DNA of 64,000 nt from assembly GCF_000368565.1 (NCBI RefSeq), contig NZ_KB849544.1, positions 566,787 to 630,786 on the forward strand. Reading direction: 5' to 3'. The notes beneath the pieces are model-generated. The model saw only the letters and a list, made by a program, of their open reading frames with translations. It was not told the DNA's origin and did no database searches. This DNA comes from Acinetobacter gerneri DSM 14967 = CIP 107464 = MTCC 9824 (lineage in GTDB: Bacteria > Pseudomonadota > Gammaproteobacteria > Pseudomonadales > Moraxellaceae). The position numbers and the translations under genes were made by a program. Positions 36,727-45,987 of this stretch are shown here, piece by piece (position 1 is the stretch's first letter; each line of letters starts with the position of its first letter).

Positions 36727-37182
36727 TTATTTGGTAGGTACAAATACTTTTTTTTGTGTGGATAAACCATTTGCAATCACACTTTGCTCGTAAATACGCG
36801 CTTCAGCCAAATGAAATGGGTGAAAATGTTCATCTGTTAGCTGTTCTGCAATATGTGCAACAACATTCATATGACATACAGTGACTATATTTTCAAATGG
36901 CAATTGTGACAACCATTCAATTGCATTTTTTGCGTCATCATCGGGTTTTATTTTGTCGCAAATCAGCACAGGTACGTCTGAAAAATAGCCTTGAATATGC
37001 GCGAGTGTTTCTTGAGCGCGCAACAAAGGGCTCACCACAAATACATCTGGCTTTAGAATCTCTTTTAAATATTCTGCAGTTTCTGCTGCTTGGGCATGTC
37101 CACGAGCTGTTAATGGACGTTTTGTATCATTACCATTGACTGGCGGTGCTGCTTCACCATGACGCACTAAAGTCAGTTGCAT
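36727..37182 (-). CDS. sixA: Phosphohistidine phosphatase SixA-like
   Basis: This 151-residue histidine phosphatase begins MQLTLVRHGEAAPP, giving the RHG catalytic motif. SPLLRAQETL and VCHMNVVAHIAEQL supply the second histidine and arginine. SixA dephosphorylates phosphohistidines in signalling proteins such as ArcB or the nitrogen PTS. It has normal length. The gene ends 25 bp before gspL and starts 75 bp after gpsA; a functional link to secretion is not implied. Confidence 0.9.
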   Translation of the reverse strand: MQLTLVRHGEAAPPVNGNDTKRPLTARGHAQAAETAEYLKEILKPDVFVVSPLLRAQETLAHIQGYFSDVPVLICDKIKPDDDAKNAIEWLSQLPFENIVTVCHMNVVAHIAEQLTDEHFHPFHLAEARIYEQSVIANGLSTQKKVFVPTK

Positions 37183-37257
37183 AAAATTTCCTTATGTCGT
37201 TATCCAACGATTATACCCAAGCTTTGTTACAATTTTAGCGATGTTTTCAAATCTTTG

Positions 37258-38331
37258 TCATACTTCATTGTGTGGTAAAACAAATTCCACATCACTACGA
37301 TGCCCATTTTTCATCAGTGAAACTGCAATATTTAAAGGCGGTGCTCCCTCAAAAATCACTTCATACAATGCATGTGTAATCGGCATATAAACATCCAGCT
37401 CTTTAGCACGAGTATTGACCTGCACAATGGTATTGATCCCTTCAGCTGTTTGCCCAAGTTCTTGTGTCGCTTGTTCAAGGGACTTACCGGAACCCAATGC
37501 AAAGCCTATCTGATAGTTGCGACTAAGCGGACTATTACAGGTTGCAAATAAATCACCCACCCCTGAAAGCCCCAAGAATGTTAATGGATTTGCACCAAGT
37601 TTTACCGCAAAACGGCTCATTTCCGCCAAAGCACGGGTCAAAATCATACTCTTGGTATTTTCACCAACATTGTAAGCAGCAGCCATTCCCATCGCTACGG
37701 CATAGATATTTTTAAGTGCGCCACCAAGCTCCACACCATAAACATCATCACTACCAAAGACACGAAATAAAGCACTATGCAAAGCTTGTTGAACTGCATA
37801 ACGTACCAATTCAGAGTCACTGGCAATTACTGTACCCGCAGGTTGTCCAGCCACAATCTCTTTTGCCAAATTTGGTCCTGACAGAACACCATATGGCACT
37901 TCTGGTAACTCTTGGCGAATGATATCGCTCATAAAACAGAATGTTTTTGCCTCAATCCCCTTGGTTAAAGAAATCACGGCTTGAGCTGAAATAAAAGGTT
38001 TGATTTGGCGCAATACATCTCTAAAAGAATGGCTTGGAATCGCAACCAAGATAATATCTCGATCACGGACTGCCTTTTCCAAATTCGATTCAGCTTTAAG
38101 ATTGGCTTCTAAATTAAAATTGGGTAAATAGCGTTTATTGATATGTGTTGCATTAATTTCATCTGCTACAGCCTGATCACGAATCCAAATCATGGTCTCA
38201 CAACCATTTCGAACAGCCGTATTTGCCATAGCCGTTCCGAAACTTCCCCCACCCAAAACAGTAACACGCAATGCTGTTTTTTGATCTATTGCAACTGGCT
38301 CAACCAAATCACTAAATTTTAACTCTGACAT
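37258..38331 (-). CDS. gpsA: Glycerol-3-phosphate dehydrogenase [NAD(P)+]
   Basis: GpsA reduces dihydroxyacetone phosphate to sn-glycerol-3-phosphate for phospholipid synthesis. It has 357 residues. TVLGGGSFGTAMANTA is the nucleotide-binding loop. GVLSGPNLAKEI, catalytic Lys in GALKNIYAVAMGMAAAYNVG, and LSGVGDLFATCNSPLSRNY are all conserved. The N-terminal 20 residues before the Rossmann loop are a short extension. It heads a same-strand run with sixA and gspLM. Confidence 0.96.
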   Translation of the reverse strand: MSELKFSDLVEPVAIDQKTALRVTVLGGGSFGTAMANTAVRNGCETMIWIRDQAVADEINATHINKRYLPNFNLEANLKAESNLEKAVRDRDIILVAIPSHSFRDVLRQIKPFISAQAVISLTKGIEAKTFCFMSDIIRQELPEVPYGVLSGPNLAKEIVAGQPAGTVIASDSELVRYAVQQALHSALFRVFGSDDVYGVELGGALKNIYAVAMGMAAAYNVGENTKSMILTRALAEMSRFAVKLGANPLTFLGLSGVGDLFATCNSPLSRNYQIGFALGSGKSLEQATQELGQTAEGINTIVQVNTRAKELDVYMPITHALYEVIFEGAPPLNIAVSLMKNGHRSDVEFVLPHNEV

Positions 38332-38421
38332 TTATTCCCATCCAATTTGTCATTATTTTTAAAAAACAATATGCTGAAAATCATAACTGAAATTTTGCAA
38401 ATCTAAATGTTTGAAACAAAA

Positions 38422-38997
38422 TTATTTATGCCAATGCATGACATATTCAGCAGTTGATTGTTCTGGACGAGCAATAATCGGTTTTGCAATTGAACCAACA
38501 TAAACAATCCCAGAGATCAGATCACGCTCATTTAAACCCAAGGCTTTTTTTAATAAAGGTGATTCAACCACAGCTCCACTACGCCACATTGCACCAAAAC
38601 CTTGTGCTTGTAGTGTGAGTAAAAAGTTTTGAATTGCGGCACCCGTACTTAATGTCTGCTCGAAAAATGGAACTTTGGCATGATCTTGAAATTTTGTAAC
38701 TGCCAAGACTAAAACTGGTGCACGAAATGGATGATTTTTAACTCGTTCTAACTGTGCTGGATCAATTTCACCAAGATCTTGAACTGCTGATGCAAGTAAT
38801 TCACCAAAAGCCGCACGATCCTCACCCTCAACCACGATAAAATGAGTCGGTTTCAAGCGATGATGATCTGGTGCAGTCAGTGCTGCTTGAAAAGCTTGCT
38901 CTAATTGTTCAGCACTAGGTGCAGGCTCAATAAGATGCCCGATCGATTGACGATGATGGATATTTTCAAGAACTACAGATAAGTTAGTGTCAGTCAT
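38422..38997 (-). CDS. Nitroreductase family protein (YdjA-like)
   Basis: This 191-residue flavoprotein is of the compact YdjA type. HHRQSIGHL near the start binds FMN phosphate, APDHHRLKPTHFIVVEG is the flavin region, and GFGAMWRSGAV lies near the active site. Such enzymes reduce nitro compounds or quinones with NAD(P)H; the physiological substrate is unknown. It is separated from gpsA by 90 bp of AT-rich sequence and has its own promoter region of about 235 bp shared with a divergent lipoprotein gene. Confidence 0.87.
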   Translation of the reverse strand: MTDTNLSVVLENIHHRQSIGHLIEPAPSAEQLEQAFQAALTAPDHHRLKPTHFIVVEGEDRAAFGELLASAVQDLGEIDPAQLERVKNHPFRAPVLVLAVTKFQDHAKVPFFEQTLSTGAAIQNFLLTLQAQGFGAMWRSGAVVESPLLKKALGLNERDLISGIVYVGSIAKPIIARPEQSTAEYVMHWHK

Positions 38998-39232
38998 GAA
39001 CTTTTTAAATTTTACAAAGCGTGAAGTTTAGATTAGCACAAACTGGAAAAATTACTCTAGTTCGGGATAACATTCATCAACAAACTTGTTTTATTTCACA
39101 TGAATACTATATAAATAATCATAATGAAACATGATTTAAGTTTTTGAACCTCAAAACTATGTTCAAATGTTATATTCAAATAAATTGTCGTCTTATAAAT
39201 TTTTATTAAACAATTTCATGCGGAGATCAAAC

Positions 39233-39619
39233 ATGAAAACCACTCTTCTCCTTACTTCTACTTTTTTATCAGCAATTGTGCTCAGTGCCTGTTCTTCAAA
39301 TCCAACGAGCAATACCTTGGTTATCCAAAATGCCAACAGCCAATATGAAGTCACAGGTATGGGGAAATCTCAAATCATTGCTAAAAACAATGCCATTGCA
39401 ACTGCAAATAAAACCTGTGGTAAATCAGCAGCTCCTGTACTTGTCAATGAAAAAACTGAATATCATGGTGCATTAAAAGGTGTCGTTGATGAAAAAACTG
39501 GTCAAATGATCAACGCTGCTGCTGGCGTCCTAGGTTCAGTGCTAGGCAAAAACAATACACTTGAAAAAGATACCGACTATCAAGTAACCCTCACCTTTAC
39601 CTGTAAAGCAAACGGATAA
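39233..39619 (+). CDS. Hypothetical lipoprotein
   Basis: This is a 128-residue protein when started at 39233, where CGGAGAT gives a good ribosome site; a frame start 66 bases upstream has none. The signal ends LSAIVLSAC, a clear lipobox. The mature part includes QYEVTGMGKSQIIAKNNAI and two later cysteines (KTCGK, FTCKANG) that could pair. The pattern resembles small Acinetobacter envelope lipoproteins of unknown role. It is monocistronic with a strong terminator. Confidence 0.8.
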   Translation: MKTTLLLTSTFLSAIVLSACSSNPTSNTLVIQNANSQYEVTGMGKSQIIAKNNAIATANKTCGKSAAPVLVNEKTEYHGALKGVVDEKTGQMINAAAGVLGSVLGKNNTLEKDTDYQVTLTFTCKANG

Positions 39620-39644
39620 TTTTCTTTAAATCATTTTGTCTTCA

Positions 39645-39676
39645 TAAAAAAAATCCCTCATCGAGAGGGATTTTTT
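39645..39676. terminator. Bidirectional terminator, lipoprotein / helicase
   Basis: AAAAAATCCCTC / GAGGGATTTTTT form a strong stem with a 5-base loop between the convergent lipoprotein and helicase genes. Confidence 0.88.
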
Positions 39677-39712
39677 AGCTTAGATCTGAATTGTTTGAAA
39701 TATTCAAATGTA

Positions 39713-40864
39713 TTAGCAATAACCATCCAAACGTGTCAAAGGCAATTTTTGACCAATGGCTTTTTCAATTTCAGGTAGATAGAACGCATCATCTTCTGAT
39801 AAGAAACTAATACTCACGCCTTGAGTACCTGCACGGCCTGTACGACCAATACGGTGTACATAATCATCTGACTGTTCAGGCAAGGTAAAGTTGATCACAT
39901 GGGAAACACCATCCACATGGATACCACGACCTGCAACATCTGTTGCAATCATGATGTTATGTTGACCATTTTTAAACTGATCCAACATTTTCAAACGTTT
40001 GTCTTGTGCAATTTCACCAGACAACATCACCACTTTATACCCATCACGTTTCAAATGGTCATATAAACGGCGCACTTGATCACGACGATTGGCAAAGATC
40101 ATGACTTTTTCAATGGGTTCGTCACGTAAAATCTCTTGCAGAAGTTTATATTTATCTTGGTTTGACACCACATAAACACGTTGCTCAACGTCTTCATTGG
40201 TTTTCTTTTCAGGTTCAATCTCAACCGTAACAGGTTCAAATAACCACTGTTGCGCAAGATTTAATACATCGTAACTAAAGGTTGCAGAGAACATCAAAGT
40301 CTGACGCTGTTCTTTACGAGGTGAAAAACGAACAATACGTTTCACCGAAGGAATGAAGCCCATATCCAATAAACGGTCAGCTTCATCAATCACTAAAAAT
40401 TCAATTTGATCAAGCCAAACTTCTTTTTGTTCAACAAAATCAATTAATCGACCCGGTGTAGCCACCATAATGTCTACAAAATTTTGATCAAGCATTTTCT
40501 TTTGCTTATCAAAATCCACCCCACCCAAAAGTGTCACGACATTTAAGTTTGTAAACTTAACCAACTCTTTTGCATCACTTTCGATTTGCAAAGCTAGCTC
40601 ACGTGTCGGAGCCAAAATCAATGCACGCGGCTCACCACGAAAGCGTTGCTCTTTAATCGGGTTGTTAAGCAAGTCATTAATAACACTAATTAAAAATGCT
40701 GCAGTTTTCCCCGTACCCGTCTGAGCTCGACCAATAGCATCATGTCCTGCCAAAGTGTATTGCAAAACTTTTTGTTGAATCGGGGTCATTTCTTTAAACC
40801 CTAATGCATCAATCGCTTGCTTTAATTGAGGATGTAAATTGAGGGTTCCAAAACCAGATGACAT
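39713..40864 (-). CDS. DEAD-box ATP-dependent RNA helicase (RhlB-like)
   Basis: This 383-residue two-domain helicase has the Q motif (GFKEMTPIQ), motif I AQTGTGKT, motif II DEAD, motif III SAT, GRGIHVDGVSHVINF and motif VI HRIGRTGRAG. It probably remodels RNA in degradosome or ribosome assembly. RhlB or a similar member is likely, but the short C-terminus leaves the subfamily open. I start it at 40864 (MSSGFGTL), because the 20 extra upstream residues are not helicase-like. Confidence 0.92.
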   Translation of the reverse strand: MSSGFGTLNLHPQLKQAIDALGFKEMTPIQQKVLQYTLAGHDAIGRAQTGTGKTAAFLISVINDLLNNPIKEQRFRGEPRALILAPTRELALQIESDAKELVKFTNLNVVTLLGGVDFDKQKKMLDQNFVDIMVATPGRLIDFVEQKEVWLDQIEFLVIDEADRLLDMGFIPSVKRIVRFSPRKEQRQTLMFSATFSYDVLNLAQQWLFEPVTVEIEPEKKTNEDVEQRVYVVSNQDKYKLLQEILRDEPIEKVMIFANRRDQVRRLYDHLKRDGYKVVMLSGEIAQDKRLKMLDQFKNGQHNIMIATDVAGRGIHVDGVSHVINFTLPEQSDDYVHRIGRTGRAGTQGVSISFLSEDDAFYLPEIEKAIGQKLPLTRLDGYC

Positions 40865-40914
40865 ATATACGTGCTCTAACGCTAAGGGAGTGTAAAACGA
40901 TAGTATAAAACAAA

Positions 40915-40942
40915 AACGCCCCAATTTGACAATTGAGGCGTT
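40915..40942 (-). terminator. Terminator of the cold-shock gene
   Basis: AACGCC and GGCGTT with inner CAATT / AATTG form a stem, and T residues follow on the minus strand. A second small dyad, ATTCCTAAT / ATTAGGAAT (40943-40963), adjoins the stop codon. Confidence 0.7.
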
Positions 40943-40963
40943 ATTCCTAATCGAAATTAGGAA

Positions 40964-41176
40964 TTAGTCTAAAGGCTGAACTTCTTCAGCTTGGAAACCT
41001 TTTTGACCTTGAACAACACTGAATTCAACGCGTTGACCATCACGTAGTGAACGATGACCATCACCTTGAATAGCACGGAAATGAACGAAAACGTCATCAC
41101 CGCCATTGCGTTGGATAAAGCCAAAACCTTTAGTATCGTTAAACCACTTCACTACGCCTTGTTCGCGAGCTGTCAT
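40964..41176 (-). CDS. Cold-shock protein, CspA family
   Basis: This 70-residue single-OB-fold protein carries RNP1 ([11 protein letters not shown]) and RNP2 (DVFVHFRAI). It binds single-stranded RNA and DNA as a chaperone. The start has GAGGATTAAC upstream. A long gene-free stretch precedes it, which suits a cold-shock mRNA with a structured 5' leader, though the temperature response cannot be read. Several paralogues usually exist per genome, so a specific letter is not assigned. Confidence 0.93.
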   Translation of the reverse strand: MTAREQGVVKWFNDTKGFGFIQRNGGDDVFVHFRAIQGDGHRSLRDGQRVEFSVVQGQKGFQAEEVQPLD

Positions 41177-41564
41177 AAGTTAATCCTCAGTTATTAAGAA
41201 AAAGGACCACCCGGTGTTGCAAACAGCAGAGCAAACAAGGGTTTAAAATATTTTTTATTTCAAAGCTTGTAATCATTCTGTATAACTATTAACAAAATCC
41301 CGGTTACATCCATTTGTAATGAAGCTATCAAATCATGAATGATCTGCGAAACTTCATTACGGCATCGAGCTTAACACGGGTTTGTGACAATTAATAGGAT
41401 TTTTTTGGTTTATTCTTTAAAAAATTTGTGCTTTTTTTATCCATTTTTTTGAATTAGCACTTTTAAAAACTCTTATGTTATCAATATTTTCAAAAATGAT
41501 TGGGTGGTCACTATTTTTTTGATAAAATCAAGCCAATTGCACAAAAAGACATTTTTCAAATTAA
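41177..41564. promoter_or_regulatory. Divergent regulatory region, csp / tusA-like
   Basis: This 388-bp gene-free stretch is AT-rich. The first 60-80 bp next to the csp start is less AT-rich and probably belongs to a long csp 5' leader. Toward the right, TTGTGC and nearby AT blocks could form promoters. No riboswitch is recognised. Confidence 0.35.
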
Positions 41565-41801
41565 ATGACAAACACATCACACTCTATTGTGGATATTGAT
41601 GCATTGGGCCAACCCTGCCCTATGCCATTACTCTTATTAAAACGTCAATTAAAGAAAGCTGAGCCGAAACAACAATTTTTACTCAAGTCGTCAGATCCGC
41701 ATAGTGAAATAGATATTTTGCGATATTGTGAGATTCATCAGATTAATTGTTGTTTTAAAAAAATTTCTGAAAATGAGTTCCATTATTTAATTGAATCTTA
41801 A
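41565..41801 (+). CDS. TusA-family sulfur carrier-like protein
   Basis: This 78-residue protein contains ALGQPCPMPLLLLKRQL, the CPxP motif whose cysteine carries sulfur in TusA, which delivers it to tRNA thiolation or molybdenum-cofactor pathways. The rest is one small alpha/beta domain with a CEIHQINCCFKKI stretch. Family members differ in their sulfur route, so the pathway is unassigned. It stands 137 bp upstream of rpoH with an AT-rich gap. Confidence 0.87.
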   Translation: MTNTSHSIVDIDALGQPCPMPLLLLKRQLKKAEPKQQFLLKSSDPHSEIDILRYCEIHQINCCFKKISENEFHYLIES

Positions 41802-41938
41802 TCTGATTCATTTACAATCAAAGATTGCAAAATAGATCAGAAATTTACATTTCGCTACCCAATTTTCCTTAATTATGAATCACATTCTAATTATGATATG
41901 TGGATTGGTTAAACTATATTATCCGATAAGGAGAACTT

Positions 41939-42808
41939 ATGAGTGACAGCAGCAATCAATTGATGCCCCTGTCATTATCTGCACCAGGTGTAAATCTTGG
42001 CGCATATATAAGCACTGTAAACCAGATTCCTATTTTAACGGCTGAGCAAGAAAAAGAGCTTGCCGATCGTTATTACTACGATCAAGATTTAGAAGCTGCA
42101 AAAATGTTGGTGATGTCTCACTTACGTTTTGTTGTACATATTGCGCGTAGTTATGCGGGTTATGGTTTACCACAAGGTGACCTTATTCAGGAAGGCAATT
42201 TAGGCTTGATGAAAGCCGTCAAACGTTTTGATCCAAATATGGGTGTAAGACTGGTGTCTTTTGCCGTGCATTGGATTAAAGCTGAAATTCACGAATATGT
42301 AATCCGTAACTGGCGTATTGTCAAAATCGCCACAACTAAAGCTCAGCGTAAACTGTTCTTTAATCTGCGTAGTTTAAAGAAATCAAGCAAAAAACTGACT
42401 TTAGAAGAAGCAAAATCTATTGCTAATGACTTAAATGTAACGCCTGAACAAGTCTTGGAAATGGAAGGTCGTCTGACTGCCTATGATGCAGCCTTTGAAG
42501 CTCAAGGTGATGACGATGATGAAGGTTCAACTCATGTTGCACCTGCGCTTTATCTCGAAGACAACCGTTACGACCCTGCTCGTTTGGCTGAAAATGAAGA
42601 TTATGAAGAACAAAGCACCAATGCTTTGCATGATGCAATGAATCAGCTTGATGATCGTTCACGTAATATTTTACAGCGTCGTTGGTTAGATGATGATAAA
42701 TCAACCTTACATGAACTCGCTGCCGAATATAATGTCTCTGCTGAGCGTATTCGCCAGCTTGAAAAAAATGCAATGGAAAAGATCAAAGTGGCGATGTCTT
42801 CCAACTAA
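41939..42808 (+). CDS. rpoH: RNA polymerase sigma-32 factor
   Basis: This 289-residue sigma factor directs heat-shock gene transcription. Region 2 contains [20 protein letters not shown] and [16 protein letters not shown]. The RpoH box reads QRKLFFNLR, the feature separating RpoH from other sigmas. Region 4 ends [31 protein letters not shown] precedes the ATG. Translational thermosensing is likely by analogy, but no clear structure was identified by eye. Confidence 0.96.
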   Translation: MSDSSNQLMPLSLSAPGVNLGAYISTVNQIPILTAEQEKELADRYYYDQDLEAAKMLVMSHLRFVVHIARSYAGYGLPQGDLIQEGNLGLMKAVKRFDPNMGVRLVSFAVHWIKAEIHEYVIRNWRIVKIATTKAQRKLFFNLRSLKKSSKKLTLEEAKSIANDLNVTPEQVLEMEGRLTAYDAAFEAQGDDDDEGSTHVAPALYLEDNRYDPARLAENEDYEEQSTNALHDAMNQLDDRSRNILQRRWLDDDKSTLHELAAEYNVSAERIRQLEKNAMEKIKVAMSSN

Positions 42809-42828
42809 TGCTGTATTTTCAAAATTTT

Positions 42829-42852
42829 AAAAGGGCGCACTGCCCTTTTTTT
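42829..42852 (+). terminator. Terminator of rpoH
   Basis: AAAAGGGC / GCCCTTTT form an 8-bp stem with a 5-base loop and further T, 20 bp after the stop. Confidence 0.88.
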
Positions 42853-42959
42853 ATGCGTGTTTTTTATCAAGTTTTTTCTACATAAAGGCGACTAATGCTT
42901 TTTAGATAAAGTCTATTTATGTTAAGGTTGGGAACGATTTGATTTAGGTGAACATCATT

Positions 42960-43325
42960 ATGTGGATTGCCATTTCAGCACTTAATTTGGCTTTGGCTGT
43001 CATGCTTGGTGCGTTTGGGGCGCATGGTTTAAAATCTTTTGCTACGCCAGAACAATTGGCTTGGTGGCATACCTCGACAGAATACTTTTTTTATCATGCT
43101 TTAGGTCTGTTTGGACTCGGCATTTTAGCCAAAGTTGCGCCTTCATTTCCGTTTAAAGCCAGCTTTATCTGTATACAGCTCGGTATTGTGATATTTTGTG
43201 GCTCGCTCTATCTCATGGCTTTCGGCGCACCTAAATTTTTGGGTGCGATTACACCGATCGGTGGCACATTGATGATTATTGGCTGGTTATTGCTTGCATG
43301 GAACGCGTTCAAATACGCAAAATAA
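42960..43325 (+). CDS. DUF423 membrane protein
   Basis: This 121-residue inner-membrane protein has four predicted helices. The conserved MLGAFGAHGLK near the start and FCGSLYLMAF in the third helix mark DUF423 (YgdD-like). The family function is not established. I prefer ATG at 42960, which has AGGTGA at a proper distance, to GTG at 42948. It lies 26 bp before thiS and may share a transcript with thiSG. Confidence 0.87.
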   Translation: MWIAISALNLALAVMLGAFGAHGLKSFATPEQLAWWHTSTEYFFYHALGLFGLGILAKVAPSFPFKASFICIQLGIVIFCGSLYLMAFGAPKFLGAITPIGGTLMIIGWLLLAWNAFKYAK

Positions 43326-43351
43326 TCAACGTCTGATTTTAGGGAAAACCA

Positions 43352-43549
43352 ATGCAGATTTTTTTAAATGGTGAGTTGCAAGACACAGCTTGCCAAAATC
43401 TATTGCAACTTATTCAAGAATTATCTTTAGAAGGTAAACGCTTTGCAGTTGAACGAAATGAAATGATCATTTCAAAAAGTAAACTTGAGCAAACCATTCT
43501 AAATGAAAAAGATCATATTGAAATTATTCACGCTGTTGGTGGCGGTTAA
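43352..43549 (+). CDS. thiS: Sulfur carrier protein ThiS
   Basis: This 65-residue ubiquitin-like protein ends in the required Gly-Gly (AVGGG), which is thiocarboxylated to donate sulfur for the thiazole ring of thiamine. AVERNEMIISKSKLEQT is the conserved central part. It is 12 bp upstream of thiG, its partner. No TPP riboswitch is seen upstream, so this pair may not be regulated by one. Confidence 0.95.
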   Translation: MQIFLNGELQDTACQNLLQLIQELSLEGKRFAVERNEMIISKSKLEQTILNEKDHIEIIHAVGGG

Positions 43550-43561
43550 CACGGAGCTCCC

Positions 43562-44347
43562 ATGGAAGACACCCCCCTAATTATTGGTTCTCGTACATTT
43601 AAATCTCGTTTACTTGTGGGCACAGGTAAATATAAAGACATGAATGAAACTGACTTGGCGATTCGCGAAAGCGGTGCAGAAATCGTGACGGTCGCAATTC
43701 GTCGTGTCAATATTGGGCAAAATCCAGATCAACCCAATTTGCTTTCAGTCGTTCCACCTGAAAAATATACCATTTTGCCAAATACTGCAGGTTGTTTTGA
43801 TGCCAATAGTGCTATCCGTACCTGTATGCTGGCACGTGAATTACTTGATGGTCATAACTTAGTTAAACTTGAAGTTTTGGGTGATGAGAAGACCTTATAC
43901 CCGAATATCACTGAAACGCTAAAAGCAGCACAAACTTTGATTGAAGATGGCTTTGAAGTCATGGTTTATACTTCTGATGATCCAATTGTGGCGCAAGAAT
44001 TGGAAAGTATGGGCTGTGTAGCCATCATGCCGTTAGGTAGTTTGATTGGTTCAGGGCTTGGTATTTTAAATCCGCACACGATTTCGATTATCAAAGAAAA
44101 TGCCAAAGTACCTGTTTTGGTCGATGCTGGTGTAGGTACTGCAAGTGACGCAGCCATTGCGATGGAATTGGGTTGTGATGGCGTATTGATGAATACTGCG
44201 ATTGCTGCTGCTCAAAACCCTATTCTCATGGCTTCTGCGATGAAAAAAGCGGTTGAAGCTGGTCGTGAAGCGTATCTGGCTGGACGTATGCCTCGTAAAC
44301 GCATGGCAAATGCCAGCTCACCTGAAACTGGTTATTTCTTTAAATAA
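43562..44347 (+). CDS. thiG: Thiazole synthase ThiG
   Basis: ThiG condenses deoxyxylulose phosphate, dehydroglycine and ThiS-thiocarboxylate into the thiazole phosphate. It has 261 residues with a TIM-barrel pattern. [12 protein letters not shown] opens the barrel, [15 protein letters not shown] holds the Schiff-base lysine, and [21 protein letters not shown] is the phosphate-binding end. It is full length and directly downstream of thiS. Confidence 0.96.
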   Translation: MEDTPLIIGSRTFKSRLLVGTGKYKDMNETDLAIRESGAEIVTVAIRRVNIGQNPDQPNLLSVVPPEKYTILPNTAGCFDANSAIRTCMLARELLDGHNLVKLEVLGDEKTLYPNITETLKAAQTLIEDGFEVMVYTSDDPIVAQELESMGCVAIMPLGSLIGSGLGILNPHTISIIKENAKVPVLVDAGVGTASDAAIAMELGCDGVLMNTAIAAAQNPILMASAMKKAVEAGREAYLAGRMPRKRMANASSPETGYFFK

Positions 44348-44429
44348 ATATTTAAAAAATAAAGCAAAGCTATAACAAAGGATTCTTCGGAGTCCTTTGC
44401 ATTGCATAATAAAAAGGTTCAATAATATA

Positions 44430-45083
44430 ATGAAAATTATAAATTCAGCGATCGTATTAGGCTTTTCCTCTACATGCCTAGCAGCTCAAAACCCAAGCCA
44501 ATTACAAAAATTTGTTCCTCAAAACTGGCAAATCATTTCTCAAGCTCAAGGTGATTTAAATCAAGATGGACTCAATGATGCTGCGATCATTATTCAACCT
44601 AAAAATCCTAAAATTTTAGATCGCAAATTGATGATCTTGATGAATCAAAATCATGTCTTACAACCCTATGCCACAAAACAAATACCTAAATGGACCTATC
44701 GTGATACTGAAAATTGTATCGATGATGCGATAGATGAAGACAGCATAAAAATCAATAAAAGCCTGTTAGACATCACATTTAATGGGATGAATAGCTGCTC
44801 AAATTGGTATGGTGAGTCGTGGACATATCGCTTTAAGCTTAGCCAGCAGCAATTTAAACTGATAGGATTTGAATATTGGTTTGCGTATAAAACAGATGGC
44901 AAAGCGACGCGTCATAGTGGTAATTTTTTAACGCAAAAATTGAAAACAACGATCTATAATGAATTTGATGATCAAATTAAACCTAAAATCACTTGGAAAA
45001 AACTATCTCAAATCCAACCTAATACTTTAGATAAAATCCAGTTACAAGATGATCAAAATTTTCTCAAGCAAATGATCAAATAA
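44430..45083 (+). CDS. Secreted hypothetical protein, paralogue 1 (calcium-loop-like)
   Basis: This 217-residue protein has a signal peptide (MKIINSAIVLGFSSTCLAA). I chose ATG at 44430, which begins the signal, over one 33 bases earlier. FVPQNWQIISQAQGDLNQDGLND contains a DxNxDGxND loop like those of FG-GAP or dockerin calcium sites. Paired cysteines (ENCIDD, MNSCSNW) follow. It shares order and motifs with the next gene, so the two arose by tandem duplication. Function is not recognised; periplasmic or outer location is inferred. Confidence 0.75.
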   Translation: MKIINSAIVLGFSSTCLAAQNPSQLQKFVPQNWQIISQAQGDLNQDGLNDAAIIIQPKNPKILDRKLMILMNQNHVLQPYATKQIPKWTYRDTENCIDDAIDEDSIKINKSLLDITFNGMNSCSNWYGESWTYRFKLSQQQFKLIGFEYWFAYKTDGKATRHSGNFLTQKLKTTIYNEFDDQIKPKITWKKLSQIQPNTLDKIQLQDDQNFLKQMIK

Positions 45084-45153
45084 AGCCCCCTCTAAATATC
45101 ATCCAATATAGCAACACAAAAATAGACTTAGACAACTTTATGGATAATAAATC

Positions 45154-45876
45154 ATGCAAAATAAACGCTATAGCAAATTGATCATTCTGGGCTTCTGTAG
45201 CCTTCCTGCCTGCAATGTGCTGGCAGAAACACATCCTAATATACAAGCTTTCATTCCCAAAGGCTGGACCTTATTTCAGAAAGTTGAAGGTGATCTCAAC
45301 AAAGATGGCCAAAAAGATATTGCGATGATTATCGAAGAAAAAAATCCTAAAAATATCGTAAAAAATGATGCGCTAGGCTCAGAAGAACTCGACCTAAATC
45401 CTCGTAAGCTTCTGATCCTATTTAAAGACCAGCAATCATACCGTCTTGTGGGTAGCAATGATACGATTCCAAGCGCCAATGATGCCGATGCACCTTGCTT
45501 AGCCGATCCCTTGGAAGAGTTTGATCCTTTAGAAATAAAAAATGGTGTGTTACAAGTCGCATTTCATTATTGGTATAGTTGCGGTTCTTGGTATGTAAAC
45601 AATAATACCTATAGTTTTAGATATGAAAATACGCCTCAGCCAAATAAAGCTTCATTTAAACTAATTGGCTTTGACAGCACTGACTTTCATCGTGCCAGTG
45701 GCGACTCAAGCACTTATAGCGTTAATTTTCTCACAGGTAAAACCAAGTCCACTTCAGGTGCAAATGAATTTGCTGAACAAAAACAGAAGATCAAAACCAC
45801 TTGGAGTAAATTAAAACAACGCTACGATCTATCTCTAAGCCAAATCAATTTCAAAGAAAATAATGACTTTGAATAG
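45154..45876 (+). CDS. Secreted hypothetical protein, paralogue 2 (calcium-loop-like)
   Basis: This 240-residue paralogue of the preceding gene has a signal peptide (about 1-24, ending CNVLA). FIPKGWTLFQKVEGDLNKDG gives the same DLNxDG loop, then QKDIAMIIEEKNPK. Two cysteine sites (DAPCLADP, YSCGSWYVNN) align with those of paralogue 1. It contains an extra insert around KNDALGSEELDLN. It is in tandem with 70 bp between and ends at a strong terminator. Function is unknown. Confidence 0.75.
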   Translation: MQNKRYSKLIILGFCSLPACNVLAETHPNIQAFIPKGWTLFQKVEGDLNKDGQKDIAMIIEEKNPKNIVKNDALGSEELDLNPRKLLILFKDQQSYRLVGSNDTIPSANDADAPCLADPLEEFDPLEIKNGVLQVAFHYWYSCGSWYVNNNTYSFRYENTPQPNKASFKLIGFDSTDFHRASGDSSTYSVNFLTGKTKSTSGANEFAEQKQKIKTTWSKLKQRYDLSLSQINFKENNDFE

Positions 45877-45930
45877 CAATCAAAATAACCAAATCGACCA
45901 TTAAAAGTTCAAGATATTCAACGCAATCAT

Positions 45931-45960
45931 AAAAAACCCAAACTCGTGTTTGGGTTTTTT
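45931..45960. terminator. Bidirectional terminator, paralogue 2 / GST
   Basis: AAAAAACCCAAAC / GTTTGGGTTTTTT form a perfect 13-bp stem around TCGT between convergent genes. Confidence 0.92.
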
Positions 45961-45987
45961 AACATTAAAATTTAGAATAATTTTAAA

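Noticed and set aside
42423..42773. His/Gln-rich minus-strand frame inside rpoH
   Set aside because: It is a shadow of the rpoH coding sequence with no independent support.
43326..43351. TPP riboswitch ahead of thiSG
   Set aside because: The space is only 26 bp and no THI-box-like sequence is seen upstream of DUF423 either.
44376..44399. Hairpin after thiG as terminator
   Set aside because: The stem CAAAGGA / TCCTTTG is present, but there is no T run, and the next gene starts 30 bp later.
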